A stretch of 64,000 nucleotides of DNA, taken from positions 1-64,000 of the forward strand of contig CALGNZ010000040.1 in assembly GCA_937957915.1 (NCBI GenBank), read 5' to 3'. The DNA comes from an uncultured Granulosicoccaceae bacterium. Lineage in GTDB: Bacteria; Pseudomonadota; Gammaproteobacteria; Granulosicoccales; Granulosicoccaceae. The position numbers and the translations under genes are program-made. The first letter of the stretch is position 1, and every line of letters begins with the position of its first letter. Below, one piece after another: positions 20,843 through 31,205 of the stretch. The notes under the pieces are model-generated. The model was given only the letters and a program-made list of their open reading frames with translations. It had not been told where the DNA came from and searched no databases.

Positions 20843-23249
20843 CCTGATACCCCGTATGCAACTGAAGCTGTTGTCGACTCTAAAACAGGCTGTTACACGG
20901 CCCGTACAGTTAACGGCGAGCGCAGGTTTAATAGTCGCGGCAGGTTTATGTTCAGCGCTGCTGGCAAACCCTGTTGGCGCTGAAGAATACGATCCTGATC
21001 GCAGCGCCGAGTTACTGGCATGCGATAGTCTGTATGATCGAGGCAACATTGATGAGGCCATCGATTGCTTCAGACCACTGACCAGAAACGCCTCTCTGCA
21101 TATTGCCGCCGAGGCAACATGGGCACTGGGAGATACTCGAGCCGCCAACGATTTATTTCGACGCGCAGTAGATCAACAACCGCGCAACCCCCACATCCGG
21201 GCTCGCTGGGGCCGACTGTTTTTAAGCACCCATCAACCAAGCCAGGCGGCCCCGTTGTTCGAAGAAGCGCTGCAGCTTGATTCGACGTATCTGCATGCAC
21301 AAACAGGTCTGGTCGCGGCGCTGTTGTCTCAGCCCGGCGGCGAAGCACGCAATCTTTTGGTGCAGATTGCTATCGACCATCCGGACAACGTCGAGGCACT
21401 GTTGATGCTGGCTCGACTGGCGCTGGAAACTCACGATACTGAGCGCGCCAGTCAGTTGCTGGATCAGGCGCTCGACGGTGCGAGCGCCCAAAATATTACC
21501 CCGCTCGACATCTATGCGCTAAAGGCGTCAGCTGACCTGCTGGTGACTGACGAACACAACATCACCAGCGAGAACACCTGGGTAAAAAAAGCACTGGAAT
21601 ACAGTCCGGCTTACGGCGATATTTTTTTTATCCCTGCCCACTATCATCTGATCAACTATCGCTATCGCGAGGCGGTTGAACTGTTCAAACAGGCTGTTGA
21701 AGTACAACCGACGCACTGGAGTGCACACTCACAACTGGGTATAAATCTGCTGCGTCTGAATGATATAGAGGGCGCAAAAAAACATCTGGAGATCGCCTAC
21801 ACCGGTGACCCCTACGATACCGCCACAGTAAACACCCTGAAGTTGCTCGATACACTGGAGGAGTTTGAGGATCTGCAAACCACAGCCGACTTCACCCTGC
21901 CCGCAATTCCATCTGCCACTGCAACCGCAAGCGAAGAGTCGACTCCTGCAGCCGAGGTTAAAAGTGTGCCTGTCACTTTGCGGTTGCATCGCGAAGAATC
22001 TCAGTATCTGGCGCCGTATGTAGAGGAGCTGACCCGGCGCGCCGTCAAGTCATTTTCCGAGCGCTATGAGTTTGAGCTCAAAGAACCGTTGATCGTCGAG
22101 TTGTTTCCCAATCACGACGACTTTGCCGTGCGTACCGTGAGCACCCCCGGTGTAGGCCTGCTCGGTGTCACCTTCGGCTACCTGCTGGCGATGGACAGTC
22201 CATCTGCAAGAGCAGCCGGCGAGTTTCACTGGGGCAGTACGCTATGGCACGAACTGGCTCATGTATTCACTATTGAAAAGGCTGATCACCGGATGCCACG
22301 ATGGTTTACCGAAGGTATCTCGGTATACGAAGAGTGGCGCACCGGTCCTCTGCGCGGCCGACATATACCTACTGAAGTCTTGCAGGCAATCAGAGAGCAA
22401 AAACTGTTGCCGGTTGCCGATCTTGACAATGGATTCGTACGGCCGACCTACCCCAATCAGGTTACCGTGTCCTATATGCAGGCTGGCCTGATTTGCGACA
22501 TGATCAGCACCTACTGGGGACACGATAAACTCATACGTATGCTCGAGTTATACAAACAGCGTAAGGACAGCCGCGAAACTATCAACGCGGTTCTCGGCAT
22601 TAGCCCGGAGGAAGTAGATGCCAGGCTGCAGGAGTTCATTACCCAGACACTCGGCTCAGTCATCGACAACTATGACACCTGGAGCGAAACAGTCAGTGGG
22701 GTGCACAGCGCTGCTCAGGCAAGCCAGTGGGACACCGTCATGGCACTGTCAGCACAGGCTAATGAAATCTATCCAGAATACGTTGGCAGAGGCAGCGTCT
22801 ATCTTCCGTTGCATGACGCCTTTGTCGCCAGAGGCAAAAATGAAGAAGCCGTCGACACGCTGCACACCTGGTTTAAGTACGGCGGGCATGAGCCCGACCA
22901 CTTACATCAGCTTGCCCACCGGCTTCGCGACCTTGGCCGCAGCGCCGATGCCATTGAAGTGCTTGAAGCATTAAACTGGGTTCACCCCAATAGCATCGAT
23001 CTGCACGAGAAACTGGGGGCCGACTACTTTCAGGCTGAAAACTACAGCGCCGCACTCAGAGAATTTACCGCGCTGCTTGGCCTTGATCCCCATGACAAAT
23101 CTGTTGTCTATCTCGACATTGCACGGGTACACCAAAAGCTCGGCGATAAAAAACTCGCCAAACGAAATGTATTGCAGGCTCTCGAATACGCGCCATTTTT
23201 TCGTGACGCGCAAGACCTGTTAGTTGAACTTACCGGAGATTCACTATGA
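20832..23249 (+). CDS. TPR protein with gluzincin (peptidase MA-like) domain
   Basis: Repeated TPR motifs at both ends; STLWHELAHVFT...PRWFTEGISVYEEW (HExxH + E). Confidence 0.85.
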   Translation: MLNNLIPRMQLKLLSTLKQAVTRPVQLTASAGLIVAAGLCSALLANPVGAEEYDPDRSAELLACDSLYDRGNIDEAIDCFRPLTRNASLHIAAEATWALGDTRAANDLFRRAVDQQPRNPHIRARWGRLFLSTHQPSQAAPLFEEALQLDSTYLHAQTGLVAALLSQPGGEARNLLVQIAIDHPDNVEALLMLARLALETHDTERASQLLDQALDGASAQNITPLDIYALKASADLLVTDEHNITSENTWVKKALEYSPAYGDIFFIPAHYHLINYRYREAVELFKQAVEVQPTHWSAHSQLGINLLRLNDIEGAKKHLEIAYTGDPYDTATVNTLKLLDTLEEFEDLQTTADFTLPAIPSATATASEESTPAAEVKSVPVTLRLHREESQYLAPYVEELTRRAVKSFSERYEFELKEPLIVELFPNHDDFAVRTVSTPGVGLLGVTFGYLLAMDSPSARAAGEFHWGSTLWHELAHVFTIEKADHRMPRWFTEGISVYEEWRTGPLRGRHIPTEVLQAIREQKLLPVADLDNGFVRPTYPNQVTVSYMQAGLICDMISTYWGHDKLIRMLELYKQRKDSRETINAVLGISPEEVDARLQEFITQTLGSVIDNYDTWSETVSGVHSAAQASQWDTVMALSAQANEIYPEYVGRGSVYLPLHDAFVARGKNEEAVDTLHTWFKYGGHEPDHLHQLAHRLRDLGRSADAIEVLEALNWVHPNSIDLHEKLGADYFQAENYSAALREFTALLGLDPHDKSVVYLDIARVHQKLGDKKLAKRNVLQALEYAPFFRDAQDLLVELTGDSL

Positions 23250-24265
23250 GCGATCATCCTTCGATGCAAACTGAAGACGCCGCCAGAGACGTTGAAGAGT
23301 TTCGCTATGTCGTTGAAGAAATTCGACAGCAGGTTGGTCGCGTTATTGTCGGCCAGGACGACGTTGTTGAGCAGTTGCTGATTACACTGCTGGTTGGCGG
23401 ACACTGTCTGATAACCGGTATGCCCGGCACTGCAAAAACATTGCTGGTGCGCACACTGTCGCAGGCACTCGGACTGGAATTTAACCGCATTCAGTTTACC
23501 CCTGACCTGATGCCGACAGACATCACCGGCACCGATATCATCAGCGAAGATGACAGCGGCAAGCGCAACTGGACTTTTGTACCTGGTCCGGTGTTTACCA
23601 ATGTGCTGCTGGCAGACGAAATTAATCGTACACCACCTAAGACACAGGCCGCTCTGCTTGAGGCGATGCAGGAAAACTCAACCACCGTACGCGGTCAGAT
23701 GCATCAGCTGCCAAAGCCGTTTTTTGTACTTGCCACACAGAACCCGCTGGAACTGGAAGGCACTTACCCCCTGCCCGAAGCGCAGCTGGACAGATTTCTG
23801 TTTAACTTGCTGCTCGACTATCTCGATGCCGACCACGAACTTGAGGTGGTCGCCCGCTTCACGTCAGATGTAAGAGCGCCGGAGCCAACGCCCTGCACCA
23901 ACGCGGCCCAGATTCTCCGCTTTCAGAATCTGGTGCGGCAGGTTCCCGTATCCGAGGGTGTTGCTCGCTATGCGGTAGATCTGGTTCGGGCAACACGGCC
24001 GGTGGACAGTCGCGCACCTGATCTGGTGAGTCGTTATGTCAAGTTTGGCGCCAGTGTACGCGCCACTTTGTTCCTGACATTATCAGCCAAAGCCCGCGCA
24101 CTGATGCAGGGCAGATATCACGTCACCCGCGAAGACATGAATGCGCTGGCCGCCCCTGTATTGCGCCATCGTGTTCTGCTTAATTACTTTGCCGATTCAG
24201 ATGGCGTAAGTATGGAAGATGTGCTGGGTGATGTTATTAATTCATTGCATCAACCTAATGCCTGA
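23246..24265 (+). CDS. MoxR-family AAA+ ATPase
   Basis: GMPGTAKTLLV Walker A, LLADEINRTPPKTQAALLEAMQE Walker B, FVLATQNPLELEGTYPLPEAQLDRF. Confidence 0.97.
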   Translation: MSDHPSMQTEDAARDVEEFRYVVEEIRQQVGRVIVGQDDVVEQLLITLLVGGHCLITGMPGTAKTLLVRTLSQALGLEFNRIQFTPDLMPTDITGTDIISEDDSGKRNWTFVPGPVFTNVLLADEINRTPPKTQAALLEAMQENSTTVRGQMHQLPKPFFVLATQNPLELEGTYPLPEAQLDRFLFNLLLDYLDADHELEVVARFTSDVRAPEPTPCTNAAQILRFQNLVRQVPVSEGVARYAVDLVRATRPVDSRAPDLVSRYVKFGASVRATLFLTLSAKARALMQGRYHVTREDMNALAAPVLRHRVLLNYFADSDGVSMEDVLGDVINSLHQPNA

Positions 24266-24304
24266 CACCGCACTGAAAAACACCATGACTCAGGCTATTG
24301 ACAG

Positions 24305-25261
24305 ATGAATGCATCAACCCGATCTGCGGATTCGCGCAGTAGCCGTCAGTCACAGGCCGATCGCTCACGCGAGTTACTGCAACCGAAACTGCTGGCGCAG
24401 TTGTCGAGTCTTGAGCTGGTGGCAAAGACGGTTGTCGACGGTTTTTTCACCGGTATGCATCGTTCGCCATTCTTCGGCTTCAGTCAGGAGTTTGCCGAGT
24501 ATAAAGCCTATAACGACGGCGATGATCCCCGGTTCATTGACTGGAACGTCTATGCGCGTACCGATCGCACCTACATCAAGCGCTATCTTGGAGAAACCAA
24601 CACCGCGATCAACCTGATCGTTGATGTCAGCGCCTCTATGGGCTACAGCAGTGGTGAAGTCAGCAAGTTGCGCTACGCCAAATTTATTTGTGCGACGCTG
24701 GCCTATCTGGCGCGCAAGCAGCACGATGCAGTAGGCGCTACACTGTTCGACGACAAAATACGCGAGACCGTACCGCCGGCATCTCACCCGGACACCTTAT
24801 ATCGCGTACTGGCAATGCTCGAGCGCACAGAGGCTGGCAGCGGCACGCAAATTAATGAAAGCCTGCAGCACATCACCAGCACACTAAGCAAGCGCGGACT
24901 GATTTTTATGATGTCTGACTTCTACTGCGACACCGACGTACTAAAGCGCAACCTCGAAGTGCTGGCACAGCACGGACACGAGGTGGCGCTTTTTCATATA
25001 CTTGATGCCGGAGAACTAGAACCGGTCAGCATCCGCGAAATGAGATCACCCAGTACACTCAAGGACCTGGAAACAGGCAATGAGGTAAAAGTGACGGCAG
25101 ATTTTATGCGTGAAGACTATCCGGCGCGAATCGCGGCCCATATCAAGGCGCTCGAAAAAATGGCACTTCGCTGCGGCTTTGCCTACGTGCCCTGTAACAC
25201 CGCACAACCACTTGATGATGTAATGCGTCAATTTCTGCTAACGCGACAACAGCAACGATAA
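24305..25261 (+). CDS. DUF58 domain protein (VWA-like)
   Basis: G.F.GMHRSPFFGFSQEFAEYKAYNDGDDPRFIDWNVYART; LIVDVSASMG. Confidence 0.95.
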   Translation: MNASTRSADSRSSRQSQADRSRELLQPKLLAQLSSLELVAKTVVDGFFTGMHRSPFFGFSQEFAEYKAYNDGDDPRFIDWNVYARTDRTYIKRYLGETNTAINLIVDVSASMGYSSGEVSKLRYAKFICATLAYLARKQHDAVGATLFDDKIRETVPPASHPDTLYRVLAMLERTEAGSGTQINESLQHITSTLSKRGLIFMMSDFYCDTDVLKRNLEVLAQHGHEVALFHILDAGELEPVSIREMRSPSTLKDLETGNEVKVTADFMREDYPARIAAHIKALEKMALRCGFAYVPCNTAQPLDDVMRQFLLTRQQQR

Positions 25262-25321
25262 CCAGGCGGCACTGATGCAGCAATTGCCACACACAGAGCA
25301 ACGCCAAATGAGCAGCAAGCG

Positions 25322-27370
25322 ATGAGCTTACTCGCACCGGTATTTTTGGCCGGACTACTTGCCGTCGTACTGCCGTGGTGGCTGCACCGCTTGAGCAGAG
25401 ATAACCCGCCCTTGCAGGATTTCGGCTCAAGCATGTTTTTGCAAGCCGGAGAAACCACCTCCAGCAAGCAAACCCAACTGCGCTACAAAAAACTGTTTTC
25501 ACTGCGTTTTCTGCTACTCGCCCTGCTCGCATTGCTGTTTGCAGAGCCTGCGCTGCAACTCAGCAAACTGATTGGCACTTCTGACTATCGACAGATAATG
25601 ATCGTCGATACCTCGTTGTCGCAAAGGCTCGGTGATCGATGGCCAACAACCATTGAACTGGTTGGTCAGCAACTCGACGATGTGTCGGCGTCTGACGAAG
25701 TTTTTATTGTCTCTGCCAGTCATCAGTTTCAGCAACCCGAGGGAGACAACAGTGTTACTGCTGCGCGCGAGCAACTCGCACAATTAAAACCTGGCCTGAC
25801 TCGCCTGAACTACGGGCAACTCGCCTCCGCCATTGACAGTCTTGTCGAACAAAGCAACTTGCCCGTGGCAGTACATTTGTTCACCGACACGCAGGCGACA
25901 GCGATGCCAGCCCGGCTAAGTGACCTGACCCTTGATGGTATTGATCGCTTCACCATTCATTCGACTGCCGCTGCTGGCGAAGCCAATCTGGCCATAACCG
26001 GCCAGCTCGACTACAGCGCAGATGCAATGGCCGATATTTCAGTCATTGTTGCCAACTATAGCGATGTCAGTACAGAGGCCACCGTACAACTGCAGGCAGA
26101 CGACAGCGCGCTGGACGCTGTCAATCTGAGCATTGATGCAAACTCAAGTGCAGTCCATCGCTTTACAAAGGTTGATACCAGTCAGGCGAGCAACGCCCTG
26201 GAGGTACGCATTGCCGCCAGTACATCGCAGACAGATCAACTCGCCGAAGACAATAGCTGGCTCATCGCCCTGCCCGATGGCGCACAGACCGAAGTTTCAC
26301 TGTTGCAAAGTAATGCACTGGCCAACCGCTATGCCACTGCTGCTATAGAGTCAGACCCTCGATATATGACACGCACTCTGGAAGGTGAAAATTTATCTGC
26401 ATCTTCTGCCGGTGGTTTACTGGTTATCGCCGATGCATCGGCGCTCACGGATCGGTCAACCACAAAACTTAAACAGTATTTAAATGATGGTGGCAACGCA
26501 TTGATCGTAGTCGGTGCCGAACCCCACGTTGCGCAAATGCGCAGTTTGCTAAATGTACGCTCGGCGACTACCAGGCAGCCTGCGGCGAATAATGCCGGTA
26601 ACACCGACAATCAACCTTCGACTTTTCGACCACAAAGTATCGGCCGCATAGATGACACACATCCGATGACGGCTGACACCAGCAGCAACTGGCGTTCGGT
26701 TTCTGTGCTGCGGCATCTGCCACTCACCACTAGCGAGGGCGATCGAGTCATTGTCGAACTGGCGGATGGCACCCCATTGCTGATAGAACGCAGTATCGGT
26801 GACGGGCGGGTGTTAGTGCTTGCCAGCGCCTTGAAGTCGTCGTGGAACGGACTTGCCGTCAACCCGTTATTTGTTGCGTTTATGGTCGGGGCAATTGAGC
26901 ATCTGTCCGGTTTCGAAAACGCCAGCCTCGACCGATCTGTTGGCGACTCAATTTCTGTCCCGCCAGGGGCACAACTGCTCAACCCGGCCGGCGAACCCAT
27001 CCGGGACCTGTCTGACATCAAACGCAAGGGCCGAGTGGTATTGAGTGAGCGCGGCGTATACACCTTGCGCAGCACCACGGGTACCGAGCTGCTGTCAGTC
27101 AATACTGACAGTCGCGAGTCAGATACCCGACCGATCAATAGCGATAAAATTGCCCAATGGCAGTCCGCCAGCACGGCAGAAAACAATGCCGACACAGCAT
27201 CAGAAGACCAGGCCGACAATAGCACCGGCAGCAGCACAGCCACGGCACTGACTGACAACAACAGACACACCAAAAGCCTCTGGCCCTGGCTGCTGGCATT
27301 GCTGCTAGTATTGGCGTTGTGCGAAACGCTATACAGCCACCGTCATTTGCGAATCAAGCGGGAGGCATAA
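25322..27370 (+). CDS. BatA-like VWA membrane protein
   Basis: BatA N-terminal double-TM (PVFLAGLLAVVLPWWLHRL), IMIVDTSLSQ MIDAS-like motif, C-terminal TM. Confidence 0.85.
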   Translation: MSLLAPVFLAGLLAVVLPWWLHRLSRDNPPLQDFGSSMFLQAGETTSSKQTQLRYKKLFSLRFLLLALLALLFAEPALQLSKLIGTSDYRQIMIVDTSLSQRLGDRWPTTIELVGQQLDDVSASDEVFIVSASHQFQQPEGDNSVTAAREQLAQLKPGLTRLNYGQLASAIDSLVEQSNLPVAVHLFTDTQATAMPARLSDLTLDGIDRFTIHSTAAAGEANLAITGQLDYSADAMADISVIVANYSDVSTEATVQLQADDSALDAVNLSIDANSSAVHRFTKVDTSQASNALEVRIAASTSQTDQLAEDNSWLIALPDGAQTEVSLLQSNALANRYATAAIESDPRYMTRTLEGENLSASSAGGLLVIADASALTDRSTTKLKQYLNDGGNALIVVGAEPHVAQMRSLLNVRSATTRQPAANNAGNTDNQPSTFRPQSIGRIDDTHPMTADTSSNWRSVSVLRHLPLTTSEGDRVIVELADGTPLLIERSIGDGRVLVLASALKSSWNGLAVNPLFVAFMVGAIEHLSGFENASLDRSVGDSISVPPGAQLLNPAGEPIRDLSDIKRKGRVVLSERGVYTLRSTTGTELLSVNTDSRESDTRPINSDKIAQWQSASTAENNADTASEDQADNSTGSSTATALTDNNRHTKSLWPWLLALLLVLALCETLYSHRHLRIKREA

Positions 27371-27371
27371 C

Positions 27372-30300
27372 ATGACTAACCGTTCCAACTATCAACAGCG
27401 CCTGGACAATTACCTCGAGCGCTATCAGCGCCGGTATAAACTGAGAATTGCGTTAATCGCCATTGCTGCGCTGATTTTTGCGGCGTTGACGATATCGCTG
27501 TTTACGGCAGTACTGGGTAACACACTGGCTTATTCCAGCTGGCTGTACTATCCGGCGCGGCTGCTGCTGGCTATCATTGCTATTGCTATCGTCGCTCTGA
27601 TGCTATGGGCACCGTGGAGACACTTCGCGCGCACCAATGGTGTGGAAGAGCTGGAGTCGACAGTGCCGGAGTTTCAGGGACGGGTCGAGACCTACACCGA
27701 CATGAAGCGGCGCGACGTTCGCACGCCGTTTACCGCGCTTTTGGCTAAAGATGCAATCCGCACTACGTCCATAGCACCGGTTCGCAAACTGGTTCCAAGT
27801 GCTGATCTGATTGGGCCTGTTGTCGCATCGGTGGCGATGCTGGTGATGTCGTCATGGTTGTTTGCAACGATGCCAGGCGATTGGAAAAACGGACTGCGTC
27901 ACCTGTGGGTGGGCTGGTTTCAAACAGATATCCTGCCTGAACGTGCTATTGCACTGGAGCCCGGCGATACCAAGATTCGTGTTGGCGACAGCTTGTTTGT
28001 CAATGCCAATCTGAGCGGTTTTAAATCAGAGTACGCAGAACTGCACATCAGACAGGATGGCCAGTCTGACTGGGAAGTTGTCGATATGAATCGACAGCCC
28101 GATGGCAATTTCACATTCAAGCTATACGGTGTTGGCGAACCGCTGGAGTACTATGTCTCTTCCGCGTTCACCAAAAGTGAACGCGCCAGTGTCGAGGTGG
28201 TGATTCCCGCCAGAGTCGAATCCATTGCCATCACCTATCAGTATCCGGACTGGACCGGTCTTGAACCTGCCACTGTGAGTGACGGTGCAGATGTCGCTGC
28301 AATCGCAGGCACTGAGGTTGAACTGATCATCACCACCGATAAGCCGTTTGAGAACGGACAGCTGGTGCTAAATGGTGTTGATACAAAACTGACCACCATC
28401 GATGACACACACTATTCCACCCGCTTTCGTGTCGATGCCGACGGCGAGTATCAAATTGCGGAGCTACTCGATGACGACCGTATTCTCGTCACACCGGTGC
28501 ATTCGATAACGGTAACCGCAGACGCAGAACCTGTAATCAGTTTCACCAAACCCGGCAGAGACTGGAATGCCACGGCAATTGAGGAAGTAACCATTGCCGT
28601 GACTGCCAGTGATGACTACGCGCTTGAGGATGTCACATTGCACTACGCCATCAACGGCGGGCAATGGCAAAGCAAAACACTCAACGAGGCAGAAGACTAC
28701 GAGCATACGTTTATGCTTGAAGAATTTTTTACCGACGATGGCACACCACTATTGGCGGGCGATTTGGTCACCTACTACGCCAAGGCGCACGATCGCGAGC
28801 AATCTGTATCTACCGATATGCTTTTTATCGATATCAGACCCTTCGAACGTCGCTTCAGTCAGTCACAACAATCCTCTCAGGGTGGCAGTGGTCAACAGCA
28901 GCAGGAACAGGAAATTTCTCAACGGCAAAAAGAAATTCTCATTGCCACATGGAATCTGATTCGCGATCAGGAAAAACAAAGTGAATCGCTGATCGATCCG
29001 CAAGACAGCGCAACATTGCTATCCGACCTGCAGGTAACACTGGCTGACCAGGCAGAGACACTTGCAAAGCGGGCTGAAGCGCGTCAGCTGCTCGACAACG
29101 ATCCTGACATCATAAAATTTGTCGAGTACATGCAGGAAGCTGCGTTGTCGATGCGGCCGTCAGCGGACAACCTTGCGAGTATGAGTTTTTCAGAAGCGGT
29201 AAAACATCAGCAGCGAGCTCTGCAATACCTGAAAAGAGCCGAATCTATTTTTAATGACATCACGATCAGTCGCAACCAAAGTGAAGGCAGTGGCGGTGCC
29301 AGCGCCGGTCGCGACATGGCAGAAATGTACGAGCTAGAAATGGATCTGGCTAAAAACCAATACGAGTCGCCCGACACTGCGCAGAGTAGCAGCTCACAGG
29401 AGTCATCGGCCGATGACGCCTTTGACAGACTGAAAGATTTGGCCAGACGCCAACAGCAACTCGCCGAGGCGGCGGCTCAGAACGAAGAACTGTCGATGGC
29501 GGAGAAGTGGCAACAGGAGAAACTGCGGCGTGAAATCGAAGAGTTAAAAAAAGAGCTGGAGCAACTGCAAAGACAGCAGGCCGATTCATCACAGCAGCAA
29601 CAAAGTCAGTCTCAACAACAGAGTCAGTCTCAACAAAGTCAATCACAGCAGAGCCAATTACAGCAGAGCCAATCACAGGAAGGTCAAAGTCAGGGACAGG
29701 GTCAGTCACAGGCACAGTCTGGCTCGCAGCAACAAAATGAACAGCAATCCCAACAACAAGAGGCAACCCGGCAAGCACTGCAAAACCTCGACGAAGCGCT
29801 GCGCCAGCTCGACAGAGCCGAGGATAACCAGCAACAGCTAACACCAGAGCAATTGCAGGAATCCCTGCAGACCGCCAGCGAACGATTACAGCAGTCACTG
29901 GAACAAGTCACCGAGCAGCGCAAACAGCAATTGCAGGAAAGACTGACAGATGCTGCCGACAGTGTTCGAGATCTGTCACAGCAACAGCAGGAAACGTCAC
30001 GACAGCTGCGCGACGCGCTGCGTAAGTCGATGGAAGCGCGCCGCGAAAACCGTTACGACAGTGGCCTTACCCCTTGGGAGCAGGATCAACTCGCCGAGCA
30101 AAAACGCAACATGCAGCGGCAACTCGAAGAGATTATGCAGCAAACGCAGGACACCATCGATCGCTTTGCCGAGCAGTCTCCGGAGACTACCGAACGTTTG
30201 CAGCAAGCCATCGATGAACTCGAAAAAACCAAAACTGCAGAGTTACTTGGCATCTCCGGCGACATGATCGAAGAGGGACAGGCGCCACAGGCCGCCCTGC

Positions 30301-31106
30301 GCGAAACTCGTATCACCGAGGCGATCAACAACCTGCAGAATGATCTGTTCGAAACACAGGATATCGCAAGCAATGAAGTTGGCGATCAGCCAAACGACGA
30401 AATCACGGCTGCTGATGCTACCTCCACTCTGCAGCAATTACGTGCAGCGTTATCTGAAGCACTGAGTGAACAGCGCCAGGCGCAACAACTCACTCAGGGT
30501 CAGAGTGGTGCTGAACAGCAGCGGCTTGACCGTGGCTCAAGCCAGGGACAGCAAAATCAACAGGGACAACAGAGTCAGTCGCAGGGCCAATCACAAAGTG
30601 AGTCACAACAGGGCCAGTCGCAGGGACAGCAATCAGGCAGTCAACAAGGTGAGCAAGGCAATCCGGAACAAAACGGCAGCGCTGATCAGCGTGGTACGAC
30701 TGCCAGCACCTGGGGCAGCAACCGGGGTACCCTGGGTGAACAGGACACGCTTATAAACAATGGACAACCGCAACTGATAGAAGAAGCAACCCGCCAGCTT
30801 GAACAAATAACCGGCGCCCCTATAGAGGGAATCAGCACAGAAACATTGTCAGACCTGCGCGAGATGGCCGAGCAATTAAAGTCTGCTGACTCAGGCAGAG
30901 ACAGCGAAGAAAACGACCGACGCATCGACGCAAACGTCAGGCTGCTGCTTCGTCAGATCGAACAAATTGAATTGCAGATCTATCGAGAGCAGCAGGCGCT
31001 TAGCGGCGTCAGGAATGATCGCCCGGCTGCCGTTCCGGATGGCTATGACAGACGAGCCGCTGACTACTTTCGCAGACTGAGTGATGAACAGAGAACAGGT
31101 TCATAA
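27372..31106 (+). CDS. Large DUF4175-like membrane protein with Q/S-rich coiled regions
   Basis: Three N-terminal hydrophobic segments, beta-rich central region, then two Q/S-rich low-complexity tracts; follows the BatA-like gene with 1-nt gap. Confidence 0.65.
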   Translation: MTNRSNYQQRLDNYLERYQRRYKLRIALIAIAALIFAALTISLFTAVLGNTLAYSSWLYYPARLLLAIIAIAIVALMLWAPWRHFARTNGVEELESTVPEFQGRVETYTDMKRRDVRTPFTALLAKDAIRTTSIAPVRKLVPSADLIGPVVASVAMLVMSSWLFATMPGDWKNGLRHLWVGWFQTDILPERAIALEPGDTKIRVGDSLFVNANLSGFKSEYAELHIRQDGQSDWEVVDMNRQPDGNFTFKLYGVGEPLEYYVSSAFTKSERASVEVVIPARVESIAITYQYPDWTGLEPATVSDGADVAAIAGTEVELIITTDKPFENGQLVLNGVDTKLTTIDDTHYSTRFRVDADGEYQIAELLDDDRILVTPVHSITVTADAEPVISFTKPGRDWNATAIEEVTIAVTASDDYALEDVTLHYAINGGQWQSKTLNEAEDYEHTFMLEEFFTDDGTPLLAGDLVTYYAKAHDREQSVSTDMLFIDIRPFERRFSQSQQSSQGGSGQQQQEQEISQRQKEILIATWNLIRDQEKQSESLIDPQDSATLLSDLQVTLADQAETLAKRAEARQLLDNDPDIIKFVEYMQEAALSMRPSADNLASMSFSEAVKHQQRALQYLKRAESIFNDITISRNQSEGSGGASAGRDMAEMYELEMDLAKNQYESPDTAQSSSSQESSADDAFDRLKDLARRQQQLAEAAAQNEELSMAEKWQQEKLRREIEELKKELEQLQRQQADSSQQQQSQSQQQSQSQQSQSQQSQLQQSQSQEGQSQGQGQSQAQSGSQQQNEQQSQQQEATRQALQNLDEALRQLDRAEDNQQQLTPEQLQESLQTASERLQQSLEQVTEQRKQQLQERLTDAADSVRDLSQQQQETSRQLRDALRKSMEARRENRYDSGLTPWEQDQLAEQKRNMQRQLEEIMQQTQDTIDRFAEQSPETTERLQQAIDELEKTKTAELLGISGDMIEEGQAPQAALRETRITEAINNLQNDLFETQDIASNEVGDQPNDEITAADATSTLQQLRAALSEALSEQRQAQQLTQGQSGAEQQRLDRGSSQGQQNQQGQQSQSQGQSQSESQQGQSQGQQSGSQQGEQGNPEQNGSADQRGTTASTWGSNRGTLGEQDTLINNGQPQLIEEATRQLEQITGAPIEGISTETLSDLREMAEQLKSADSGRDSEENDRRIDANVRLLLRQIEQIELQIYREQQALSGVRNDRPAAVPDGYDRRAADYFRRLSDEQRTGS

Positions 31107-31205
31107 ACACTTCCGCAACAGCAAAGAGGCAATCGCGTGCCTGCGCCGCAGAGCCACTGATGCTGCACGCGTGTTTGGCTGTGCGACATACCAGAACCTG
31201 ATCCA

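Noticed and set aside
26611-27273. 220-aa minus-strand ORF inside the BatA-like gene
   Set aside because: Ser-rich antisense shadow of a supported VWA gene.
29350-29898. 182-aa minus-strand hydrophobic ORF
   Set aside because: Antisense of Q-rich codons (CAG/CAA reversed), not an independent gene.
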